This document shows, one piece after another, positions 28,808-39,990 of a stretch of DNA of 64,000 nt (its first letter is position 1; every line of letters begins with the position of its first letter). Source of the stretch: Massilia sp. H-1 (GTDB lineage: Bacteria; Pseudomonadota; Gammaproteobacteria; Burkholderiales; Burkholderiaceae_D); the NCBI GenBank assembly GCA_024703915.1, contig CP087969.1, positions 2,170,001 to 2,234,000 of the forward strand, written 5' to 3'. The notes under the pieces were generated by a model. That model made no database searches. It saw only the letters and a program-made list of their open reading frames with translations, and had not been told where the DNA came from. The position numbers were made by a program, and so were the translations under genes.

Positions 28808-29380
28808 CTAATTTATCTTCAACATAGAACTCATAGCCGACCCCGCGTCAAACCAATTCAACTTCCACAGGCATTTCGACTGTTGAGCAACGGCCAATGC
28901 GAGCGTTGCCCTCGATTGCAACACTTTCTGATTGAGAAACTCTTCTACAAGGGTGATGCGCGCACCCGCGTTCTGGAATTCCCACACACTCAGCATCATT
29001 TTCGGGCCGTTGGTGCTACCAAACATTAAGTGAGTACGGAAAGAATCTTCTGTGATTGTGGACAGAAAAGGAAATCCTTGCGTGGAAAATTCCAGTACCT
29101 CGGTTTGCGGATGAGAGGGACTGGAAACCGTGCCACGGGCTGACGCAAACAGGGCGGAAACCTGCTCGACATATTCATTGGGAACCTCGACCCTCAAGAA
29201 ATTTTTAGGATCACGCACGGTGTCCGTCCACAAAAACTTCCGCTGGGCATCATTCAGATTGTTTGCGTCGACTGTACGACGATCACCTTCCACCAGTTTT
29301 CGCAGTTCCGCAGGAAGTGGCTGTCCTCCGACTTGGGGCACATTCGACACGAGTACCAAAGCGAAGATCAAATTTCTCAT
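28808..29380 (-). CDS. Secreted hypothetical protein, 190 aa
   Basis: Signal peptide MRNLIFALVLVSNVPQVGG, then a mature protein with no motif I know (LPAELRKLVEGDRRTVDANNLNDAQRKFLW, YVEQVSALFASARGTVSSPSHPQTEVLEF). Lower GC than its surroundings. It overlaps the stop of the upstream gene by 4 nt, so the two probably act together. Confidence 0.6.
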   Translation of the reverse strand: MRNLIFALVLVSNVPQVGGQPLPAELRKLVEGDRRTVDANNLNDAQRKFLWTDTVRDPKNFLRVEVPNEYVEQVSALFASARGTVSSPSHPQTEVLEFSTQGFPFLSTITEDSFRTHLMFGSTNGPKMMLSVWEFQNAGARITLVEEFLNQKVLQSRATLALAVAQQSKCLWKLNWFDAGSAMSSMLKIN

Positions 29381-30003
29381 CGATTGAACAATCCCATTCC
29401 CAATCCCCAGCTCTGAAGATTACAGTCTTCAGCGACGGTGGGCGCAAGTTCGCCAGTTGCCTTCGTTACAGGGTCATAGAACCAATGGTAACCACGCACC
29501 CGATAGCCACCATACGTAGAATCCCAGGCCGATCGATTTTCAACAATTTCTGGTACGCCACCTCGCGCACTAAAAAGCACACCGCGATTAGCATAATACG
29601 GCGCAAAGTATGGATCTGCTTTCATCTGATCCGCAATGGTTTCTGCAGTCCAGTCTGGACTGCTTCATGCGTGCAATGCAACATACTTGTTGTAGTCAGG
29701 CGAGTAAATATTTGCCATGAAACCATACACAACGGATGTCGCGTAAAGATAATATCGTGCACGGGCTGCATCGACTGTCAACGATTCTAGAACCCACCAT
29801 TTCTTCTTTTCTTCCAGCGACGCATCTGGTAGCCCAAGAACACTTTGCGGAGCCCCAATAGCGTAGAAAAAGCGAGCGGCAACCTCCTGCACGCCAAAAC
29901 TGGCGGAGAGATTGGAAAAGCGGCAGGCGCAGCTTACACCGTCCAATGCATTCGCGTTGGACGAGCCGAACGATAGGGCAACGTACAGAAAAAGCGCAAG
30001 CAA
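29377..30003 (-). CDS. Secreted hypothetical protein with an in-frame TGA
   Basis: Two frames in the same phase, 30003-29665 and 29664-29377, are separated only by a TGA. Read through, the product is about 208 residues: signal MLALFLYVALSFGSSNANA, then VSCACRFSNLSASFGVQEVAARFFYAIGAPQSVLG, YSPDYNKYVALHA(stop)SSPDWTAETIADQMKADPYFAPYYANRG and WDSTYGGYRVRGYHWFYDP. Either a one-base error or a true nonsense mutation explains this. It belongs to the AT-richer segment with its neighbours; no family is recognised. Confidence 0.5.
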
Positions 30004-30010
30004 GTCTTCA

Positions 30011-30592
30011 TTAACTTTTGGTCCTACTTTTCATCAGTTGGCGGCCGCGGCGTAGGATTCCTTGGGGGCGGCGGTGTAAGCCCCCCTCTACGGATGGATA
30101 CACGGCGACTGGCCTGAAAGCGATGGTGGCCCAGAAGGGAGAGATTTGATCATGGGATATTGTCGGGCACTGGGAGCATAGATCGCCTCCGCCCCCGATA
30201 CTCCATGCGACTCCCATCAAGCTTCGGGTGGAATTTGAATACTCAACTACCAAATTGCCGGTGTCGGTGATACGCAGCTGAGCTTGAAACGGGCAACAAT
30301 TGGCAGTCTTTGACGACCAAAGAACGTTACTCCCGTTGAACTCCACGAAATTCCCGTCTTGCTGCATCATGGCATACGTGCCATGTTTCTCCATGCGATA
30401 TCGGACGCTGCCATCGCGGCGGTACATCACAAGACTTCCGTCCGCCTGCATTATCAGCTTGTAGAGGCCGTTGGGCGACTCGATATATTGATTATTGGAA
30501 AGCGTTTGACCGGGATACAGAATATCCGCAGCAAACGCTGAGCTTAAGAAAGAAAGCATGCGCAGGCGAAAACAACTATTTCGCAGAAACAA
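30011..30592 (-). CDS. Secreted bulb-type (B-) lectin domain protein
   Basis: The N-terminus MLSFLSSAFAADILYPGQTLSNNQYIESPNG is a signal peptide followed by the start of a B-lectin domain. The repeated mannose-binding-like pattern is visible: LIMQADGSLVMYRRDG and MMQQDGNFVEFNGSNVLWSS, then LRITDTGNLVVEYSNST. Only two of the usual three QxDxNxVxY motifs are close to consensus. The C-terminal 40 residues may be out of frame: one alternative frame gives a Pro-rich tail (LTPPPPRNPTPRPP). Probably secreted and carbohydrate-binding. Confidence 0.7.
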   Translation of the reverse strand: MFLRNSCFRLRMLSFLSSAFAADILYPGQTLSNNQYIESPNGLYKLIMQADGSLVMYRRDGSVRYRMEKHGTYAMMQQDGNFVEFNGSNVLWSSKTANCCPFQAQLRITDTGNLVVEYSNSTRSLMGVAWSIGGGGDLCSQCPTISHDQISPFWATIAFRPVAVYPSVEGGLHRRPQGILRRGRQLMKSRTKS

Positions 30593-30731
30593 TTATGACG
30601 CGCTCTTTTTCCCAAAATTGCTCCTATGGCAGGATCGGAGTGACCACTGGTCGAGCACGAGATTATGTCATAATTTTATTAATACGGCAATATTTCCCTT
30701 TATGCAAATATTGTTCATCTTGTCATCAGCC

Positions 30732-31518
30732 CTAAGAGAAGCGCAAAAAATCAGGCTTGCGCTTCTCGAAGAAGGCGGTGAACGCTTCCTTCGCTTCCGG
30801 TGCCAGCAGCATCGCGCCGAACAGCTGGTTTTCGGCAGCCATGGTGTCGTTGATCGGACCGGTGCGGGCACGCTTCATCAGTGCCTTGGTGGTGCGGATC
30901 GATGCGGTAGAAGCAGGGCCACCAGCTTGGCGGCCTGCTTGTGTGCGAATTCGCGCAGTTCGGCAGCCTAAGCACCACTTTCGATACCAGGCCCATGTCC
31001 AGCGCTTCTGCCGCCAGGAAGGCTTCGCCGAGCAGCAGTTTTTCGGCCGCGCGCGGGTAGCTTAGCCAGCTGCGGCAGCAGCAGCGAGGACGCGAATTCC
31101 GGGCACAGGCCCAGCTGCGAGAACGGCATCGAGAATTTGGCGTTGTCGGCGGCGTACACCAGGTCGCAGTGCATCAAGAGCGTGGTGCCGATGCCGACCG
31201 CGGCGCTTAGCCCACGGCGGCCACCACCGGCTTGGTGCTGCCCGACAGGGCGCGCATGAACTGGAATACGGGACGCGCTTCGGCAGGAACGCCTTCGACC
31301 GGAGCCGAGTTTTTCATGAAGTCGTCCAGGTCGTTACCGGCCGTGAAAATCTCGGGTTTGCCGACGATCAGGATGGCGCGCACGGCGGCATCGCCTTCGG
31401 CTTCGACCAGCGCATCGGCCATGGCCTGGTACATCACGCCGGTGATCGCGTTCTTGCGTTCCGGGCGGTTGAATTCGAGGGTCAATATGCCGTCGGCCTT
31501 GGTGGTGAGAATATCCAT
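30732..31518 (-). CDS. Enoyl-CoA hydratase
   Basis: Crotonase of about 260 residues. It starts [41 protein letters not shown]. The oxyanion-hole segments are [10 protein letters not shown] and [37 protein letters not shown]. The C-terminus ends [13 protein letters not shown]. Scars at 31207, 31061 and 30966 break it; GCCGGC gives [19 protein letters not shown] and [20 protein letters not shown]. It is the last gene of the beta-oxidation operon, hydrating trans-2-enoyl-CoA. Confidence 0.9.
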
Positions 31519-31593
31519 GCAGTGCTCCGAAAAAGTGAAAAGGGCGCCGAGGTAATCCACGACGCCCTTGATGGCATTATTTTAACCGAACGT

Positions 31594-32792
31594 TTATACG
31601 CGTTCGAAGATACCTGCCGCGCCCATGCCGGTGCCGACGCACATGGTGACCATGCCGTACTTGAGGTTATTGCGGCGCAGCGCGTGGATCACGGTCGCGG
31701 CGCGGATCGCACCGGTCGCGCCCAGCGGGTGGCCGAGCGCGATCGCGCCGCCCATCGGATTGACCTTGGCCGGATCCAGACCCAGGTCGCCCATCACAGC
31801 CAGTGCCTGCGCTGCGAATGCTTCGTTCAGTTCGATCCAGTCCAGCTGGTCCTGGGTGATGCTTATGGCCGCCTGCAGGCTGCAGGAATCGCCACTTTAG
31901 GACCGATGCCCATGATTTCCGGTGGTACGCCTTTGACGGCGAACGAGGAGAACTTGGCCAGCGGGGTCAGGTTGTGCTCGCGCAGGATTTTTTTCGCTGA
32001 CGATCAGCAGCGCAGCTTGGCTGCCGTCCGACATCTGCGAGCTGTTGGCGGCGGTGACGGTGCCCTTGGCAGCGAATACCGGCTTCCAGTTTGCCCAGCG
32101 ACTCGACGGTCGAATCGGCGCGCGCCTTCGTCGGTGTCGACGGTGCGGGTCTTGATGTCGATCTGGCCGGTGGCCAGGTTCGGGGTGCGGGTGATGATTT
32201 CAACCGGGGTGGTCTCGTCCTTGAAGAAGGCCTGCTGCGCGGCGATGGCGCGGCGGTGCGATTCGACCGAGAACGCGTCCTGCTGCTCGCGCGTCACTTT
32301 CCATTGCTTGGCCACGTTTTCCGCGGTCAGGCCCATGCCGTATGCCATGCCGACGTTTTCGTCGGTGAACATCTCGAGGTTCATCGATGGGTGGTGGCCC
32401 ATCATCGGTACCATCGACATCGATTCGACGCCGCCGATGATCATCACGTCGGCTTCGCCCACGCGGATGCGGTCAGCTGCCATCGCGATGGCGGTGATGC
32501 CGGACGCGCAGTAACGGTTGACGGTCACGCCGCCGACGGTCTTTGGCAGGCCTGCCAGCAGAACCGACATACGGGCGATGTTGAAACCTTGTTCTGCTTC
32601 CGGGAACGAGCAGCCGATGATGGCGTCGTTGATCAGCGCTGGATCGAGGCCAGGCGCTTGCGCCATGGCCGATTGCAGCACGCGCACCAGCAGGTCGTCC
32701 GGGCGCGTCGTTTTGAACATGCCGCGCGGCGCCTTGCCGATCGGGGTGCGGGTTGCGGAGACGATGTATGCGTCTTGAAGTTGTTTGCTCAT
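31594..32792 (-). CDS. Acetyl-CoA C-acyltransferase (thiolase)
   Basis: About 398 residues. The N-terminus is [26 protein letters not shown], the nucleophile lies in [21 protein letters not shown], and the C-terminal motifs are [21 protein letters not shown] and [16 protein letters not shown] with the catalytic His and Cys. Indels lie near 31865, 31995, 32083 and 32125. It cleaves 3-ketoacyl-CoA in the last step of each beta-oxidation cycle, next to the bifunctional enzyme upstream. Confidence 0.92.
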
Positions 32793-32835
32793 GGTTGCTC
32801 TCTCAAAAATTCTGTGGTTCGTAGGGACGATTCGA

Positions 32836-33334
32836 TTACCGTTTTTCGGACAAATACCAGTCGACCTGCACCTGTGCCGCCAGGGTCCCGTGTTCGTCGA
32901 AGACATCGACTTCAACCGGGAATGCCACCTTGCCCTCAAGCTTGAGCTGCGCCTTGAGGGCCGCGATATCGCCCGGAACGCGGCCGCTGGCGCGTCGTCG
33001 CGCCCTTGGCCACTTTCTGGTACTGGATGCGCGACTCCTTGGCCACCGGACGCAGACCGAGGATCAGGTCGGCAAAGCCGCCTGCCATGGCCGCGCCGGA
33101 CGCCGTTTCGGCCAGCGTGAACAGGGCCCCGGCGTGCGAGGTGCCGAGGTGGTTGTTCAGTTTTGGGTCGGCTGGCATCGACACCTCGGAGGTGCCGTTG
33201 CCAATCGCGTCGATCTTGATCCCCAGCAGCTGCACAAACGGCAGCGTGTCCATCATTTGCTGCTTGATACGGTCATACACCATGGAAGGCCTCACTCGCA
33301 GTAACAGTTTGAACGCTAAGGTCGCGATCGACAT
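32836..33334 (-). CDS. Hotdog-fold thioesterase (PaaI/DUF4442-like)
   Basis: About 165 residues. The core MVYDRIKQQMMDTLPFVQLLGIKIDAIGNGTSEVSMPADPKLNNHLGTSHAGALFTLAETASGAAM carries the usual His-Ala-Gly and Glu of hotdog thioesterases. The C-terminus after one indel near 32990 is EGKVAFPVEVDVFDEHGTLAAQVQVDWYLSEKR. The start may be 33334 or the Met at 33283. In this operon it could hydrolyse dead-end acyl-CoA and recycle CoA. Confidence 0.75.
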
Positions 33335-33343
33335 ATCGGTCTA

Positions 33344-35742
33344 TCAGTTGCGAACCGGTTTACCGGTCTGCATCATGCCCATGATCCGTTCCTGCGATTT
33401 CGGATGGTTCAGGAGCTCCAGGAAGGCCTTGCGTTCCATGTCGAGGAACCACTGCTCCGATACCACGCTGCCCTGATCCACGTTACCGCCCGAGACGATC
33501 TCGGCGATCATCTCGCCCAGCTTGAAGTCGTGCGCCGAAATGAAGCCGCCGTCGCGCATGTTGACCAGCTGCGCCTTGATCGTGCCGTAGCCGTAGCGGC
33601 CCACGACCGTCACAGGACGGCGCATTGGCGGACGGTAGTTTAACGTCGAACATGGCGCGCTTCGACTTTCGCCACGTGCAGCAGTTCGTACGGGTTGAAG
33701 ACGATGACGTCGTCTTCTTTCAGGTAGCCCATCGCTTTCGCTTCCAGTGCCGACTTCGACACATTGGCGGTGGCCGCGTTGGTGAAACCGGTTTTCAGGA
33801 ATTGCAGAATGTCGGTGCCCTTGGCTTCGTTCGAAGCGCGTACTGCCGCTTCTTTCAGACCGCCGCCGCAGCAGGAATCAGGCCCACGCCCACTTCGACC
33901 AGACCGATGTAGGATTCGATCGATGCCACGCGCTTGGAAGCGTGCAGCGCCATTTCGCAGCCGCCGCCCAGTGCCAGGCCAGCTACCGCGGCCACCACCG
34001 GCACGTTCGAGTATTTCATCGCCATGAAGGTGTCTTGCAGCAGTGCGATGCCTGGCTCCATGGCCTTGGCGCCGCCTTGCATGAACAGTGGCAGTGCCGA
34101 CTGCAGATCGGCGCTGGCCGAGAACGCGCCGCCGTCAGCTGCGTCGCTGTTCCAGATGACCAGACCCTTGAAGTTCTTGGCTGCTTCTTCCTGGGCCATG
34201 ATCAGGCCACGGATGACGCCTTCGCCGATCACGTGCATCTTGGTCTTGAGCGAGATGATCAGCACATCGTCGTTCTGGTGCCAGATGCGGACCGAGTCGT
34301 CTTCGTGGAAGGTCACGCTCATGGTCTTGCCGTCGATGGCGCCCGAACCGAGTACCGGTGCGCGGAAGGCCTGGCGGTCGTACACGGCCAGCGACGAACG
34401 CGGCACGTAGCTGTTGCTAGTGGCCGAATACGAACCTTCTGGCGTGTGCACGCCTTTTCAGCGACCTGGCCTTCGAAGACCCAGGCTGGCAGCGGTGCAT
34501 TGCACAGCGCGGTACCGGCATCGATGTCTTCCTTGACCCAGGTGGCGATCTGCGACCAGCCTGCGGCTTGCCAGGTTTCGAACGGGCCCACGGCCCAGCC
34601 GAAGCCCCAGCGCATCGCGAAGTCGACGTCGCGTGCGTTGTCGGCGATCGAACCCAGATGCACGGCGATGTAGTGGAAGGCGTCGCGGAAGATCGCCCAC
34701 AGGAACTGCGCCTGTGGATTGGTCGATTCGCGCAGGGCCTTGAACTTCTTGACCGGATCCTTTTCTTTCAGGATGCGGGCCACGATGTCGGCCGCCTTGC
34801 CGCCATGCGATGACGTATTCGCCGCTAGCGAAGTCGATGCGCTGGATGTCCTTGCCCACCTTTTTGTAAAAACCCGCGCCAGCTTTTTGACCCAGCGCGC
34901 CTGCAGCGATCAGCTTGGCCAATGCGTCCGGCGTCTTGTAGACGGAGAAGAACGGATCGTCAGCCAGGTTGTCCTGCATGGTCTTGATCACGTGGCCCAT
35001 CGTATCCAGACCGACGACGTCGGCGGTACGGAAGGTGCCCGACTTGGCGCGGCCCAGTTTGGCGCCGGTCAGGTCGTCGACCACGTCCACGGACAGGCCG
35101 AATTTTTCGGCTTCGTGGATGGTCGCCAGCATGCCGAAAATACCGACACGGTTGGCGATGAAATTCAGGGGTGTCCTTGGCGCGTACAACGCCTTTGCCC
35201 AGGGTCGTGGTCAGGAAGCCTTCGAGCTGGTCGGAGATTTCAGGACGGGTCGACGCGGTCGGGATGATCTCGACCAGGTGCATGTAGCGCGGAGGATTGA
35301 AGAAGTGCACGCCGCAGAAGCGTGCTTTCAGGTCGGCGTCGAAGCCTTCGGACAGCTTGGTGATCGACAGGCCGGACGTGTTGGTGGCGAAGATCGCGTT
35401 AGGGGCGATGTGCGGCGCGACCTTCTTGTACAGGTCGTGCTTCCAGTCCATGCGCTCGGCGATGGCTTCGATGATCAGGTCGCAGCCAGCCAGGGCTTCG
35501 AGGTTGTCTTCGTAGTTGGCCACTTCGATCAGGGCCGCGTCGTCCTTGTTGCCGAGCGGTGCAGGCGACAGTTTTTTCAGGTTCTCGATGGCGCGCAGAA
35601 CGATGCCGTTCTTCGGACCTTCTTTTGCTTAAGCAGGTCGAACAGCACGACCGGTACCTTGGCGTTGATGCAGTGCGCAGCAATCTGCGCACCCATCACG
35701 CCCCGCCGAGAACGGCGACTTTTTAACGATGAAATTGGTCAT
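33344..35742 (-). CDS. 3-Hydroxyacyl-CoA dehydrogenase / enoyl-CoA hydratase, bifunctional
   Basis: About 800 residues. The N-terminal NAD-binding domain is MTNFIVKKVAVLG-GVMGAQIAAHCINAKVPV, then ANYEDNLEALAGCDLIIEAIAERMDWK, FATNTSGLSITKLSEGFD and FCGVHFFNPPRYMHLVEIIP. The C-terminal hydratase-like domain has [51 protein letters not shown]. This order (dehydrogenase first) is that of the large proteobacterial FadB-like proteins. Indels lie near 35630, 35170, 34805, 34450, 33860 and 33640. It lies between the acyl-CoA dehydrogenase and thioesterase genes. Confidence 0.92.
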
Positions 35743-35770
35743 GGCTTTCCTTTGTAGGGGCACGAAATAA

Positions 35771-37564
35771 TTAGAACAAGTCGGCGTCGAGCGCCAGCAG
35801 GTTGGCCGAACCGGAACGGGCCTGACGGATCAGCATCGCGGTCTCAGGCTGCAGACGGGCGAAGTAGAAGCGTGCGGTTGCCAGTTTCGCTTTGTAGAAG
35901 GTGTCGCCCGAATCTTCTTTCGCCAGCGCGATCTTCGCCATTTGCGCGAAGAAGTAGCTGTAGATCAGGTGGCCGACCACGCGCAGGTAAGGCACCGCTG
36001 CGGCGCCCACTTCGTCCGGATTCTGGAACGCTTTCATGCCGATTTCCATGGTCAGCTTGGTGACTTTGTCGCCCAGGTCGCCCAGCGGGGTGATGAACTC
36101 GGACATCGCTTCGTCGGTACCGTTGTCTTCCACGAAGGCCTTGATCTTCTCGCCGAACTTGCGCAGCTTGGCGCCGTTGTCCATCAGGACTTTGCGGCCC
36201 AGCAGGTCGAGCGACTGGATGGTGTTGGTGCCTTCGTAGATCAGGTTGATACGGGCGTCGCGCACATACTGTTCCATGCCCCATTCGGAGATGAAGCCGT
36301 GGCCGCCGTAGACCTGCATCGCTTCCGACGTCGCCACCCAGGCGTTGTCGGTGATGAAGGCCTTGATGACCGGGGTCAGCAGCGCCACTTCGTCGGCCGC
36401 TTCCTTGCGCACGTCTTCGTCAGGGTGGTTCAGTTCGCGGTCGATCTGCAGCGCGACGTAGGACGAGAAGGCGCGCGCCTTCGGCGTAGGCTTTGCCGGT
36501 CAGCAGCATGCGGCGCACGTCGGCGTGCACGATGATCGGGTCGGCTTGTTTTTCAGGGGCTTTCACGCCCGACAGGCTGCGCATCTGGATGCGGTCCTTG
36601 GCGTACACCAGCGCGTTCTGGTACGACACTTCGGTCAGACCCAGCGACTGCATGCCCACGCCCAGGCGGGCCGCGTTCATGAACACGAACATGGCGTTCA
36701 AGCCCTTGTTCGGCTGGCCGATGATCCAGCCCTTGGCGCCGTCCAGATTCATCTGGCAGGTCGAGTTACCGTGGATGCCCATTTTTTCTTCGATCGCGCC
36801 GCAGGTGATGGCATTGCGCTCGCCGATCAGAACCGTCCGCGTTCGGCAGGAACTTCGGCACCAGGAACAGCGAAATGCCTTTCGAGCCTTCCGGTGCGTC
36901 CGGCACGCGGGCCAGCACCAGGTGCAGGATGTTTTCGCTCATGTCGTGCTCATGCTTAGCCGAGATGAAGATCTTCGAGCCGGTGATCGACCACGAACCG
37001 TCGGTCTGCGGCAGCGCTTTCGAGCGCAGCATGCCGAGGTCGGTACCTGCAATGCGATTCGGTCAGGCACATGGTGCCGGTCCAGGCGCCGGAAACGAGT
37101 TTCGGCAGATAGGTTTTTTTCTGTTCGTCGGTGCCGTGCTCGAGCAGGCACTCGTAGGCGCCGTGCGACAGGCCTGGGTACATCGACCAGGCCTGGTTGG
37201 ACGAGTTGAGCATCTCGTAGAACGAGTTGTTCACGACGATAGGCAAGCCCTGGCCGCCGTATTCCGGATCGCACGCCAGCGCAGCCCAGCCGCCATCGAC
37301 GTACTGCTTGTAGGCTTCCTTGAAGCCTTTCGGGGTCGTCACGGACTTGGTGGCCGCGTCGTAGTGGCAGCCTTCACGGTCGCCGGAGTGGTTCAGCGGG
37401 AACAGCACGTTCTGCGTGAATTTGGCGCCTTCTTCCAGCACCTGGTTGATGACGTCGGTGTCGACATCTTCGAACTTCGGCATCTGCTTCAATTCGTCGG
37501 TGACGTTGAGGAATTCGTGCAACAAAAAGTGCATATCCCGAAGTGGCGCGACGTACTGACCCAT
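35771..37564 (-). CDS. Acyl-CoA dehydrogenase, long form
   Basis: About 597 residues. It begins [31 protein letters not shown]. It has the FAD-site segments GTMCLTESH(C)GTDLGML and [23 protein letters not shown], then [44 protein letters not shown] with the catalytic acid region. The C-terminal helical extension ends [14 protein letters not shown]. Indels lie at about 37050, 36835 and 36480. First step of beta-oxidation and first structural gene behind the TetR regulator. Confidence 0.93.
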
Positions 37565-37664
37565 GATTTTCTCCTGACGAACGTATGATTGAACACCCTG
37601 CTTAAGCAAAGGTGCCGGTGCGGGCAAAATTATTCCTGCGATTGCTTTTTCGGATTCTGGTAAT

Positions 37665-38270
37665 TCATGATGAGGCGCTCAGAAACCGGTACGCGCGATC
37701 GACGCTGCCCGGCATGCGCAGGAAGCGCGCATCGTGGTGCAGTGCCAGGATCAGGCCGTACATTTCGTAGACCATCTGCTGGGCATCGGTATCGGGCTTG
37801 AGGTCACCGATCTCGATCGATTGCTGCACGCAGCGCAGCAGCGCGCCCTGCCAGGCGCGCACCATCGAGACCAGTTCCTCGCGGATCGGTCCCGGACGGT
37901 CGTCGTACTCCACCGCGCCACTGATATAGATGCAGCCCGATGCGATTTCGACGCTCACGCGCTTGATCCAGCGCGCGTACATCGACATCAGGCGGGCGAT
38001 GCCGCGCACTTCCTTCATACTCGGGAAAAACACCTCTTGCTCGAAGCGGTGATGGTAGAGTTTGAGCACTTCCATCTGCAGGTCTTCCCGCGAACCGAAG
38101 TGCGCGAAAACACCGGATTTGCTCATGTTCATTTTGTCGGCGAGAAGGCCAATGGTCAGGCCTTCCAGACCATCGCGGCTGGCGAGGTCGAGTGCGACAT
38201 CCAGGATTGCGGCTCTGGTGAGCTCGCCCTTGCGCATGAATTTGACGGAAGTGTTGATAACAGTACCCAC
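37665..38270 (-). CDS. TetR/AcrR-family regulator of the beta-oxidation operon
   Basis: Intact, 201 residues. The N-terminal helix-turn-helix is RAAILDVALDLASRDGLEGLTIGLLADKMNMSKSGVFAHFGSREDLQMEVL. The C-terminal ligand domain ends PGSVDRAYRFLSASS. It lies 100 nt upstream of the acyl-CoA dehydrogenase on the same strand, so it probably responds to acyl-CoA and controls the operon and itself. A Met at 38237 (MRKGELTRAAIL) is a plausible alternative start. Confidence 0.88.
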   Translation of the reverse strand: MGTVINTSVKFMRKGELTRAAILDVALDLASRDGLEGLTIGLLADKMNMSKSGVFAHFGSREDLQMEVLKLYHHRFEQEVFFPSMKEVRGIARLMSMYARWIKRVSVEIASGCIYISGAVEYDDRPGPIREELVSMVRAWQGALLRCVQQSIEIGDLKPDTDAQQMVYEMYGLILALHHDARFLRMPGSVDRAYRFLSASS

Positions 38271-38403
38271 GATGTAAGTTGGAATGAGCGCCCGTATGAA
38301 TTGAAATCTGAACGCTCGTACTATTATCCACTACCGGATAAATGTCAAACGGGAATCTAGAAGCGTTGTTCTATTGGTGCGACGCACCAAAAACCCCGGT
38401 TTT

Positions 38404-38787
38404 TCACTCTATTGGCTCGCCTTGCTGAGCGCGCGCCGGTCGCGTTTTGTCGGCTAGGCCTTTGATGGTGGTTCCCGGTTCGCGGTAGAGCTTGCGCGCC
38501 TCCTGGTCGTTTTCGCGCCTGGCCATGCTGCTGCAGGGTCTCTTCATACAGCAGACGGGCTTGCAGGGGCCGGGCCCCGGTGGTCGGAGATGGCCACCAC
38601 CAGGATTTCCCAGACCTCGGCGCCATTGTCGACCAGCAGCTTGTCGCCCAGTTTGACGGCCCCGCAGCCGCTTGATCCGCTCCCCGTCCAGGCGCACCCG
38701 GCCGGTGTCGACGGCGTCGGTGGCCAGCGAACGGGTCTTGAAAAAGCGGGCTGCCCACAGCCATTTGTCGATGCGGATATTGTCCAT
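38404..38787 (-). CDS. hslR: Hsp15-like S4-domain RNA-binding protein
   Basis: About 130 residues. The S4 domain is [40 protein letters not shown]. An indel near 38665 shifts the frame, and the alternative frame continues [40 protein letters not shown]. The tail is basic. Hsp15 binds 50S subunits carrying stalled nascent chains. It lies 8 nt upstream of clsB on the same strand in this window. Confidence 0.85.
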   Translation of the reverse strand: MDNIRIDKWLWAARFFKTRSLATDAVDTGRVRLDGERIKRLRGRQTGRQAAGRQWRRGLGNPGGGHLRPPGPGPCKPVCCMKRPCSSMARRENDQEARKLYREPGTTIKGLADKTRPARAQQGEPIE

Positions 38788-38794
38788 GTGTTGT

Positions 38795-39969
38795 TTAAGC
38801 GTAACCGATCGCGAAGATGCGCATTGTCATTTTATATACGAAATAGGCGGCTTCGTAACCGGCGCGGCGCACCCAGCCCACGTTGTCGAAGTCGGCCGCG
38901 TGAATCGGCACGGCGTCGGCGATGCCTTTCAGAATGTGTTCGCGCATGGTGCGGGCGAAGTCCTCGTCCTTGACCACGATGTTGGCTTCCTGGTTCAGGA
39001 ACAGGGACAGGCCATCGCAGTTGCTCGAGCCAACCGTGGACCAGTCGTCGTCGACCACCGCCACCTTGGCGTGCAGCTGGGTCTTGCGGTACTCGTAGAC
39101 CTTGACGCTTACCCCGCCAGCAGCTTGGGATAGAAGGAGCGCGCGACCATGTCTTGCAACCAGATCTCCCCTACCCCGATCAGCAACTGCACCTCGACCC
39201 CGCGCTGGCTTAGCCACCACCGCGAGCGCCTTGCGGAACTTGTGGCCGGGCGCGAAGTACGGATTGACCAGCAGCACGCTCCTCTTGGCGCGGCCGATCG
39301 CCTGCAGGTAGGCGCGCTGGATCGTGTGGCGGTTGCGCAGGCTGTCGCGCACGACAAAGGCCGCTTGCACCGGCTTGTCGCCGTCCGGCAGCGGCTGCTT
39401 GCGCATTTCATGCGGAACAGGCCGATCCGCTTCATCAGGCCGAGCTAAGCCCACGCGCGCCCACTGGGCCTGCGCCTCGTGATGGATGGTGGCCACCAGC
39501 GGACCGGTCACCTGCACCGCGAAATCCCAGCGCGGCAGCCTAAGCAGACGCTTGGCCGCGTCGTAATCGCAGAACCAGTCGTCATTGATATTGATGCCGC
39601 CGACAAAGGCGACCAGGCGGTCGACCACGGTGACCTTGCGGTGGGTGCGCACCACGCCGCGCCGGAACCAGGAATTGAAGGCGCGAAAATGCACGCCATC
39701 CGCATGGCGAAGGCGGCCCGCAATTGCTGGCAGCGGGCGTTGCCGGTCCCGAACCAGTCGGTGACGACGCGCACCTTGACCCCGCGCCGGGCGGCCTGGA
39801 TCAACGCGCCTTCGACCGCGCGGCCGGTGTCATCGTCGGCGAAGATATAGGTTTCGAAATAGATGTCGTACTGCGCATCCTCGATCGCCGCTATCATCGT
39901 GGGAAACAGTTCGATACCGCTTTCGAGCAGGGTGACGTCGTTCTGGGCTATGAGATTGACCGCGCGCAT
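38795..39969 (-). CDS. clsB: Cardiolipin synthase B-like phospholipase D protein
   Basis: About 390 residues with two PLD motifs: [23 protein letters not shown] and [35 protein letters not shown]. The N-terminus [49 protein letters not shown] fits ClsB. Breaks lie near 39690, 39540, 39445, 39410 and 39210, several at scars. It makes cardiolipin by transferring phosphatidyl groups. It is followed 22 nt away by the EEP gene, as commonly seen in betaproteobacteria. Confidence 0.88.
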
Positions 39970-39990
39970 AGGCTGGAAGTGGTGGCGACC

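Noticed and set aside
29662..29664. In-frame TGA as selenocysteine codon
   Set aside because: No selenoprotein family match and no convincing SECIS-like stem directly after it.
28458..30592. AT-rich island as prophage or integrative element
   Set aside because: No integrase, transposase, phage gene, tRNA or direct-repeat ends are visible.
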